DNA of 64,000 nucleotides from UBA7887 sp964408735 (GTDB lineage Bacteria; Pseudomonadota; Alphaproteobacteria; UBA7887), in the NCBI GenBank assembly GCA_964408735.1, contig CAYPAX010000008.1, forward strand, positions 7,702-71,701, read 5' to 3'. Below the pieces are notes generated by a model. That model worked only from the letters and a program-made list of their open reading frames with translations. It did not search any database and was not told where the DNA came from. A program made the translations under genes and the position numbers. This document shows positions 58,589 to 64,000 of this stretch, in pieces (within the stretch, counting starts at the first letter, position 1; every line of letters begins with the position of its first letter).

Positions 58589-59194
58589 TTAGAGGGCGGC
58601 GCGCACGGCCTCGGAAATGTCCCACAGATTGGGCACGACGTCCGACGAATAGCCGGACACGAAATTCCCCACCTCGCCGGTCTCGGGCGCGAAGGTGTGG
58701 CGGGCAACGGCGCCGATATTGGCGCCGTAGACGTGGATGGAGACGGACGCCCGGTCGGGCAGGTCGTTGGCGACGATATGGATGTCGCCGATGGTGGGCG
58801 AGACCGCGGTAACCTCTCCTGGGCGAAGCCTGCCTTCGCCCACCTGTGTCAGGGCGCCATCCGCGGCACGGTCGAACGTGGTCTCGCGCTCGGCGCCGCG
58901 CAGCTGCCCGACCAGGCCCCATACCGTGTGGTCGTGGATCGGCGTTTTCTGGCCCGGGCCCCAGACGAAGCTGACGATCGAGAAGCGCTCAAGCGGATCG
59001 CAATAGAGCAGATATTGCTGAAAGTGCTCCGCATGCGGCACTGTGAAGGCTTCGGGCAGCCAGTCGTCTTGCGCGATCAGGGCGGCCAGCAGCTCGCGGC
59101 CTTCGTCGAGCATGCGCGCCTCGTCGTCGCCTGCGGCCTCGGTCAGTCGCGTCATGTCCTGCACGTAGCCGCGCAGTCGGCTGATAGTCGTCAT
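58589..59194 (-). CDS. Cysteine dioxygenase-like cupin enzyme
   Basis: A 201-residue non-haem iron protein of the cysteine dioxygenase type I superfamily. The cupin iron site is visible as PIHDHTVWG (two His) and a later His in DIHIVAND; the strand order fits the DSBH fold. Such proteins oxidise cysteine or related thiols (3-mercaptopropionate, for example). Its start overlaps the stop of the Kef antiporter gene (ATGA), which points to a thiol or glutathione-linked unit, because Kef systems are glutathione-controlled. Confidence 0.88.
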   Translation of the reverse strand: MTTISRLRGYVQDMTRLTEAAGDDEARMLDEGRELLAALIAQDDWLPEAFTVPHAEHFQQYLLYCDPLERFSIVSFVWGPGQKTPIHDHTVWGLVGQLRGAERETTFDRAADGALTQVGEGRLRPGEVTAVSPTIGDIHIVANDLPDRASVSIHVYGANIGAVARHTFAPETGEVGNFVSGYSSDVVPNLWDISEAVRAAL

Positions 59195-60441
59195 GGATCT
59201 TTCTCCGCTTCGGGCGCGCCCCGCGCTTCGACAAGTGCTGGCTGCGTTCCGAATAGACGATAGAACAGTTTGATCCAGAATGGCGAGAACAGTGTCGTGT
59301 AGGCGATGACCAGAACCATGGCGGCATAGACCTCGCCGTCGAAGATGCCGGCGGCGCGGCCGAGCTCGGCGAAGATCAAGCCGACCTCGCCGCGCGGCAC
59401 CATGGCCATGCCGACGGCGCTCCTCATCAGCCAATGTTCGCGCAGCAGCAGATAGCCGCCGGCGATCTTGCCGACGATGGCGATGAAGCCGACCGACAGC
59501 GAGAACAGCCAGATGAAGCCGGAGGTCCATTCCACCTCGCGCAGATCGAGCGACAGGCCGACCACGACGAAGAAGATGGGTGTGAAGAGCTGCACGATGG
59601 GCTTCATGTCGCGCTCGACCTCGTCCGCCAGGTCGTGGTCGCGGGCGAGCGAGACGCCGAAGGGCAGGAAGAAGCGCCGCGACAAGGCAAGTCCCGCGGT
59701 AAAGCCGCCCAGCAGCTCCGGCGCGCCGACAACATGCGCCAGCCAGGCGAAGACCATGACCAGGGAGACGATCAGCGTCGCCACCAGGCCCGGCATTTGC
59801 GTGGCGCGGTGATAATGCGCGATGACCGTCGAGATCAGCTTCGCTGCCACCGGGGCGAGGGCAAAAAACACGCCGATGAACAGCACCAGCCGGCCCAAGT
59901 TCGCGGCGCTGAGGTCGCCGGTCTGGGAGAACTCGTAGAGAAAGGCGAGCAGGAGCACGCCGAGCACGTCGTCGATGACCGCGGCGCCGAGCACGATCTG
60001 GCCTTCGCGGCTGTTCTGGCGGTCGACGTCGCGCAGGATGCGCACCGTGACGCCGATGCTGGTGGCGGTCAGCGTGCCGCCGATGAAAAGCGCCAGCAAC
60101 ACGTCGAAGCCGAACAGAAAGCGCCCGGCCGCATAGCCCATCAGGAAGGGGATGACGAAACCGCCGAGCGCCACCGTCACCGAGCGCCCGCCGGACTTGG
60201 CCAAGCGGCCGATATCGGTCTCCAGGCCGACCTCGAACAACAGCAATATGATGCCGATCTCCGCCAGCAGGCGAATGACCTCGTTGGGCTCCATCCAGCC
60301 GAGCACGCTGGGGCCGAGGATGATGCCGGCGGCAAGCTCGCCGATCACCGAAGGCGCGCCGAAACGCACCGCGACCTCCGCCGCCACGCGCGCGGCGATG
60401 AGAATCCCGGCCAGCTGAATGAAAAATGTCGCGGCTTCCAT
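59191..60441 (-). CDS. CPA2 (Kef-type) cation/proton antiporter, membrane domain only
   Basis: A 416-residue membrane protein with about 12 hydrophobic segments. Family marks are GELAAGIILGPSVLG, LLLFEVGLETDI, the GTLTATSIGVTVRIL segment and the VIDDVLGVLLLA motif, which holds the conserved Asp pair for ion exchange; GEVGLIFAELG occurs late. It lacks the C-terminal TrkA-N regulatory domain of KefB/KefC, so it is a short-form transporter. Coupled to the cupin dioxygenase gene. Confidence 0.94.
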   Translation of the reverse strand: MEAATFFIQLAGILIAARVAAEVAVRFGAPSVIGELAAGIILGPSVLGWMEPNEVIRLLAEIGIILLLFEVGLETDIGRLAKSGGRSVTVALGGFVIPFLMGYAAGRFLFGFDVLLALFIGGTLTATSIGVTVRILRDVDRQNSREGQIVLGAAVIDDVLGVLLLAFLYEFSQTGDLSAANLGRLVLFIGVFFALAPVAAKLISTVIAHYHRATQMPGLVATLIVSLVMVFAWLAHVVGAPELLGGFTAGLALSRRFFLPFGVSLARDHDLADEVERDMKPIVQLFTPIFFVVVGLSLDLREVEWTSGFIWLFSLSVGFIAIVGKIAGGYLLLREHWLMRSAVGMAMVPRGEVGLIFAELGRAAGIFDGEVYAAMVLVIAYTTLFSPFWIKLFYRLFGTQPALVEARGAPEAEKDP

Positions 60442-60553
60442 GGCGGCTGGATTGTGGGCGCCCGGTGGGTTCGGCTGCCTTAACTTTGGTCAAACTGAAG
60501 TGAGTCCCGAAATCTCCCTCATACGACAGCAGAGGCCGTCACCGCCTCCGGAC

Positions 60554-61030
60554 CTACTCTATCCGCTCGACCATATTCTCGGCCGTGTTGGCCATCTCCC
60601 TGGCGCTGCATCGGCCACACGTGGCCTTCCTGGTGACCAGCCCATCAGGAGTGACCTTGGTCAGATGAAAGGTGGAGAAGTACCCCTCCCGCGCCACCGT
60701 CATGCGATAGAGGATATCAGCGTCGGTCGCCGCCAAGGTTTCTCGCAGACATGCCTCGCTGTCGCAGCTTTCGAGCCCGAGCCGACGCGCCATCTCCTGC
60801 GCTATCGAGACATAGCGGCTCTCGGTGACAAGGTCGTGATCCATGCCGACAACCTCTTGCAGCCGGGTGGTGATGGCACCGACCTGATCCGCCGGAACGT
60901 CCTTTGCCACGACCGGCGCCAACGCGGCGATGCGCGTTCCCTCGTCAGCCATCGCAGGGGCGCCCGATACTACGAGCATGAGGATCGCCAGTATCGGACA
61001 GGAGAGTCGCATTCCGGACTTGCGGTTCAT
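60554..61030 (-). CDS. Hypothetical exported protein
   Basis: A 158-residue protein. ATG 61030 follows AGAGG at good distance; open frame continues upstream to 61126. A signal peptide is clear (CPILAILMLVVSGAPAMA). The mature part resembles small exported proteins with DVPADQVGAITTRLQEVV, a segment SCDSEACLRE with paired Cys, and a later TCGRC motif. This pattern (ADxV...LESCDSEACLxE...IGxxLGAD-like) is seen in proteins that report on periplasmic or lipid asymmetry genes only loosely; no family is assigned. It lies upstream of a Kef gene and downstream of the cyclase-TPR gene on the same strand. Confidence 0.6.
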   Translation of the reverse strand: MNRKSGMRLSCPILAILMLVVSGAPAMADEGTRIAALAPVVAKDVPADQVGAITTRLQEVVGMDHDLVTESRYVSIAQEMARRLGLESCDSEACLRETLAATDADILYRMTVAREGYFSTFHLTKVTPDGLVTRKATCGRCSAREMANTAENMVERIE

Positions 61031-61140
61031 TTTGGCCTCTTGGATCAGGATGCGTTTCATTGAGAGGTGACTCCGAGCAGGAGTTGGTGATGCAACAAAA
61101 AAGGACTGAAATCCAGCTTTCGTCATTGTTCGCTCTGCAT

Positions 61141-63033
61141 TCAGTTTGCCGAAGGCGGGTCCGGAACGTCGAGCCCGGCCTTTCTCAAGCCATCGACGAT
61201 CATCATCAGATCGGCACGGTTTCTAAAGGGTAGGCCCAATATAACGTCTGCGAAATCGGGTGAAATGCTCAGCGCCTCGGCGGCCTCGGCGCGCGCCTCT
61301 TCCTCACGGCCGAGCAATCCGTAGGCCGCCGCCAGGTATTGATGTCCGGCACCAAAATCGGGGTTGATCTCCAAGCTGGTCTGGAAATTGGCCGCCGCCT
61401 TCTCGTAGTCGCGCAAGATCAATTGCGCCAGGCCCCGGCCCAATTGGGCGTTGAAGGCGAAAGGGTCGAGCCGTACCGCAACGTTTCCGGCAGCCAGGGC
61501 TTCTGCGCCCTCGCCGCTCAAACTCAGGAAAACGGAGAGGTATGTGTAGCCGGTCGCGTAATTCGTATCCAGCGCCGTGGCGTGACGTGCCGCGGCAATA
61601 CCCTCGTCAAGTCTTCCCCGAAAGGTCAACACCCACCCAAGTTGGGCGTGCCCCTGCGGCAACGATGGATCGATGGTGACGGCTCGCCGCGCCGCTTCCT
61701 CGGCGTTCTCCAGCGCCGCAGGGCCTTCGGCCCAACCGTAGATCCAGGCCAGGACTTGTGCGTGTGAAAGGGCGGCGTAGGCAGCCGCAAAGGTCGCATC
61801 CAGGCCAACCGCCTGCTCGAACAGGTCTTGTGCAAGGGCATTCGTCTCGCGTGTCCGGCGGTTATGGTTAGCCCGGCCGCGCAGGTACAAGTCGTAGGCC
61901 TCTTGGCTGCTGGTCAACGGTCGGTTCGCACGGCTGGGGATGGCATTGCCGAGTTCGGATTTCAGAGCCGCTATGATCTGGCCCGTAACATCGTCCTGCA
62001 CGGCGAAGATGTCGGTCATCTGGCGGTCATAGCGTTCGGCCCAGAGGTGGCCGCCGGTCTCGGAGTCAATAAGCTGGGCAGTGACGCGAACCCGGTCTCC
62101 AGTGCGCCGCACGCTGCCTTCGAGCACGTAACGCACGCCAAGTGCCGCCGCCACCTCGGTGATATCGACCGCCTGCCCCTTGAAACGGAATGTCGAGTTG
62201 CGGGCGACCACCAAGAGTCCCTCGAACCGCGACAGCTCGGTAATCAGATCTTCGGAGATGCCGTCCGAGAAATACTCCTGATCGGGATCCTCGGACATGT
62301 TGGTAAACGGCAACACCGCAATCGACGGGCCGGATGGCAAAGCGGGGGTCGGGTCGTGAGGCGCCGCCGTCACCACCTCGACTGGCGATTCGTGGTGATC
62401 CGCCGGCCACAGAAAGGCGACGATGAGCGCCAGCACCACCACCGCCGCGCCGGCCAGGATCAGGCGGCGGCGCCTTGGTCCCGACGCGATGGGCACGCGC
62501 TCGCCTTCGGCCAGCACGCGATAGGCGCGCACCGGCTCGGCGATGTTCTTGACCTCGTGTTCGCCAAGGTCGGCGAAGCTGCGGTCGATCTTGCCGCGAA
62601 GCTCGTCGCGGACCTTGCCGGAGACGCAGGCGCCACCGGGCTCCGCGAGTGCCTCCAAGCGGGCGGCAACGTTGACGCCGTCACCATAAACCGTGCCGTC
62701 GTCCTGCTCGTGGATATCGCCGAGGTTGACCCCGATGCGCCAAAGCATGCGTCGGTCTTCGGCATACTTTGTATTGAGGTCGGTCAGCTGTTCCTGGGAT
62801 ACCATTGCTGTTGTAAACGCGCCGATAGCCGTGTCGAAGATGGCCAGGACACTGTCACCCGCCATGTCCACCACACGGCCGCCATTGGCCTCGATGTGCT
62901 CGCGGAATATCGCCCGGCAGCGGTTGATGGCGTCTATCGTCGCCCGCTCGTCGTCGCCCATAAGGCGCGAATAGCCGGCCACGTCAGCCGCGAGAATTGC
63001 CGCCAGCCTTTGCCTGACCACATTCTCGGCCAT
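61141..63033 (-). CDS. Class III cyclase with TolB-like domain and TPR repeats
   Basis: A 630-residue protein, likely start ATG 63033 behind GGGGGGG (frame open to 63111). The cyclase domain (about 8-175) keeps metal Asp in LAADVAGYSRLM and MAGDSVLAIF and the GDGVNVAARLEALAEP motif. One transmembrane helix (197-217) leads to a TolB-like module (SIAVLPFTNMSEDPD, about 243-370) and TPR repeats to the end. It is the ordinary single-module version of the protein at 37028. Two-thirds of the product would be periplasmic if the helix spans. Confidence 0.92.
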   Translation of the reverse strand: MAENVVRQRLAAILAADVAGYSRLMGDDERATIDAINRCRAIFREHIEANGGRVVDMAGDSVLAIFDTAIGAFTTAMVSQEQLTDLNTKYAEDRRMLWRIGVNLGDIHEQDDGTVYGDGVNVAARLEALAEPGGACVSGKVRDELRGKIDRSFADLGEHEVKNIAEPVRAYRVLAEGERVPIASGPRRRRLILAGAAVVVLALIVAFLWPADHHESPVEVVTAAPHDPTPALPSGPSIAVLPFTNMSEDPDQEYFSDGISEDLITELSRFEGLLVVARNSTFRFKGQAVDITEVAAALGVRYVLEGSVRRTGDRVRVTAQLIDSETGGHLWAERYDRQMTDIFAVQDDVTGQIIAALKSELGNAIPSRANRPLTSSQEAYDLYLRGRANHNRRTRETNALAQDLFEQAVGLDATFAAAYAALSHAQVLAWIYGWAEGPAALENAEEAARRAVTIDPSLPQGHAQLGWVLTFRGRLDEGIAAARHATALDTNYATGYTYLSVFLSLSGEGAEALAAGNVAVRLDPFAFNAQLGRGLAQLILRDYEKAAANFQTSLEINPDFGAGHQYLAAAYGLLGREEEARAEAAEALSISPDFADVILGLPFRNRADLMMIVDGLRKAGLDVPDPPSAN

Positions 63034-63228
63034 TATGCACCCCCCCAATGATCTCCACGTCACTGGCCTTTGCCGGGCAGGATACGCCGTGCTGCCGTGG
63101 GTCTCAACCATGCCCGATGGACACCGATCGTGATCCCCGGGGTCTTTTCAAGGTAAGCAGCGTTGAGAGCATGCTGGAGCGGTACGCCCGAATGACGGCT
63201 ATTGGCGAATTCTGACGGTTCGCGCGGC

Positions 63229-63516
63229 CTAGTCGTCCCGCGGCGGCACCGTGATCACGAGGAACACGAGATCCTCGAGGCCGGTGTTGCTGATCAGGTG
63301 CTCGATGCCGGGCGGGATGAAGATGACGTCGTGGCGGCGCACGACCTGGCGGTTGCCGTCGAGTTCCATGACGCCTTCGGCGTCGAGCACGTGGGTGATC
63401 TGCTCCTGGACGCTGTGGGTGTGGCGCGCGACATAGCCCTTGGGCTGGTAGGAGGAGATGCGGGTGTCGATCAGCGTGCCGTGCTCGGTGTCGGGGCCGA
63501 AATGCAGGCTTCGCAA
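63229..63516 (-). CDS. Small cupin-domain protein
   Basis: The credible cupin is about 95 residues: ISSYQPKGYVARHTHSVQEQITHVLDAEG gives two metal His and a Glu/Gln position, and IFIPPGIEHLI the final His. A TTG at 63516 gives the short form; an ATG at 63678 would add an Arg-rich stretch that does not look like protein. The 5' part may have been replaced by unrelated DNA. Function unknown; small cupins of this kind bind metal and often modify or sense small molecules. Confidence 0.65.
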   Translation of the reverse strand: MRSLHFGPDTEHGTLIDTRISSYQPKGYVARHTHSVQEQITHVLDAEGVMELDGNRQVVRRHDVIFIPPGIEHLISNTGLEDLVFLVITVPPRDD

Positions 63517-63731
63517 ACGCGCCCCACGCCACCGCCGCTGTATTCCCCGACCATCCCGGTAGTCGCGCAATCTGCGGGCGCACCTTCGATCGGCATGCGG
63601 CGAGGACCGCTTCGGCTCCGATTTCTGCCGTATCCGGACAGGTCGGAGAACGCGAAGAAGTGACCCTGAGCAGACCATATGACTCCGACGAAAGTACGCG
63701 GCAGCGATTCAACAAGCGCTGGCGTTCGACG
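63517..63731. other. Intergenic stretch with no confident gene
   Basis: About 215 bp between the small cupin and DsrE genes. Open frames exist on both strands, but all are Arg/Pro-rich and without family resemblance. The segment around 63640-63670 carries GAAGTGACCC and a GGGTCA motif on the minus strand, features also seen in dispersed repeats, but no second copy is in the window. Confidence 0.4.
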
Positions 63732-64000
63732 TCAGAAGCTGAGCGTGGCAGCACCTTTCAGAATTAGGGCATGCATCGCCGAGGCACCAACTATCGTCAC
63801 TCCTTCGATCAAATCGTCTTCCGTATAGCCGCGCGCATTCACGCAAGGCGGGCAAGCCCAGAGAGTACCGCCCCGGGCGAGAAAATCCTTCATCAGATCG
63901 GGCAGTGGCTCCATGGGGTGCACATGGGTTGTATCGGCGGCGCCCTTACGCACCAAATCAACGCCAGAGCTGGTTAAGAATATTGAAACTCTAAGGCCGG
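63732..64000 (-). CDS. DsrE family protein (partial, 5' end beyond window)
   Basis: The frame is open to the right edge, so the N terminus is missing. Visible are VSIFLTSSGVDLVRKGAAD, the MEPLPDLMKDFLARGG segment and WACPPCVNARGYTEDDLIEG, with the CPPC pair near the expected active-site Cys, ending in GAATLSF. This is the typical C-terminal two-thirds of a small DsrE/DsrF-fold protein involved in sulfur relay or peroxide-sensitive thiol chemistry. Confidence 0.85.
   Translation of the reverse strand, partial: GLRVSIFLTSSGVDLVRKGAADTTHVHPMEPLPDLMKDFLARGGTLWACPPCVNARGYTEDDLIEGVTIVGASAMHALILKGAATLSF

Noticed and set aside
58589..60493. A 634-codon frame extending the cupin dioxygenase gene
   Set aside because: The upstream part is an Arg-rich shadow of the Kef antiporter gene; the real start is ATG 59194 with an ATGA overlap.
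63110..63145. GATCCCCGGGGTCTTTT as an intrinsic terminator
   Set aside because: The palindrome has no loop and only four T; it is not placed after a plus-strand gene.
63104..63754. A 216-codon minus-strand frame across the cupin gene
   Set aside because: It overlaps the cupin in another frame, is Arg/His/Pro-rich and shows no domain; some segments could be an old dispersed repeat, but nothing in the window supports that.
1..64000. CRISPR array or restriction/defence system
   Set aside because: No regularly spaced repeats of CRISPR type and no cas, restriction, toxin-antitoxin or other known defence genes were found. The 29-bp direct repeat at 29851/29880 belongs to the RAYT flank.

Overview
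The window is about 64 kb of GC-rich, densely coding DNA with short intergenic gaps, many stop/start overlaps of the ATGA type, GGAGG-like ribosome sites and high-GC codon use. Gene content (formate-THF ligase, RlmE, IMP dehydrogenase next to an RsmB-like rRNA methyltransferase, CHASE2 cyclase operons, class III cyclases with TPR tails, CoA and corrinoid chemistry) fits an alphaproteobacterium, most likely a free-living Rhodospirillales-like lineage. That placement is inference. The window holds about 55 protein genes, one tRNA-Gln(CUG), one strong small-RNA candidate, one REP-associated transposase and one T7-like prophage remnant.

Layout. 1-5.3 kb: a truncated M23-type envelope gene, DUF4197 and an exported protein, then fhs. 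5.3-14 kb: a zinc-ribbon/cyclase/AAA/TPR signalling protein, an sRNA-like locus with its own promoter and terminator, N-formylglutamate amidohydrolase, and an operon of exported protein, CHASE2 cyclase and M48 lipoprotein protease. 14.1-19.1 kb: a four-gene catabolic unit (TIM-barrel isomerase, Gfo/Idh/MocA dehydrogenase, ThDP enzyme, acyl-CoA ligase). 19.1-22.3 kb: a pirin, glutathionyl-hydroquinone reductase and DoxX operon divergent from a LysR regulator. 22.3-28.8 kb: a decayed membrane gene, an exported isoaspartyl methyltransferase, two SDRs, and a cobalamin-dependent acyl-CoA mutase pair with an SCP2-like protein and a hydrolase. 28.8-29.9 kb: a RAYT transposase with long inverted repeats. 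29.9-32.6 kb: an NAD-kinase-like protein and SPFH pair divergent from an NrtR-type regulator. 32.6-36.9 kb: an Fe-S protein and a corrinoid methyl-transfer set (corrinoid protein, two UroD-fold methyltransferases, DUF1638). 37-41.6 kb: a cyclase with two TolB-like/TPR modules, a small protein and a class II histone-deacetylase homologue. 41.7-43.9 kb: prophage remnant ending at tRNA-Gln. 44-54.8 kb: rlmE, guaB, a fatty-acid-hydroxylase homologue, an acyltransferase, an rRNA m5C methyltransferase, a frameshifted secreted gene, an enolase-superfamily/NHL pair and a PaiB homologue. 54.8-64 kb: an operon FecR, OmpA lipoprotein, CHASE2 cyclase; a cupin dioxygenase and Kef antiporter; a cyclase-TPR protein; cupin and DsrE genes.

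Functional links. Five class III nucleotidyl cyclases lie in one window, and the guaB control region carries two CRP-like boxes (TGTGA-N6-TCACA type) 32 bp apart, placed as expected for class I activation. Two separate cobalamin-dependent modules (mutase; methyl transfer) sit within 12 kb, and fhs adds one-carbon chemistry. The most unusual local signals are a perfect triple heptamer in the signal sequence of the OmpA lipoprotein that decides its reading frame, the sRNA locus, a mutase lacking the usual active-site residues, and the UroD/corrinoid/DUF1638 cluster.
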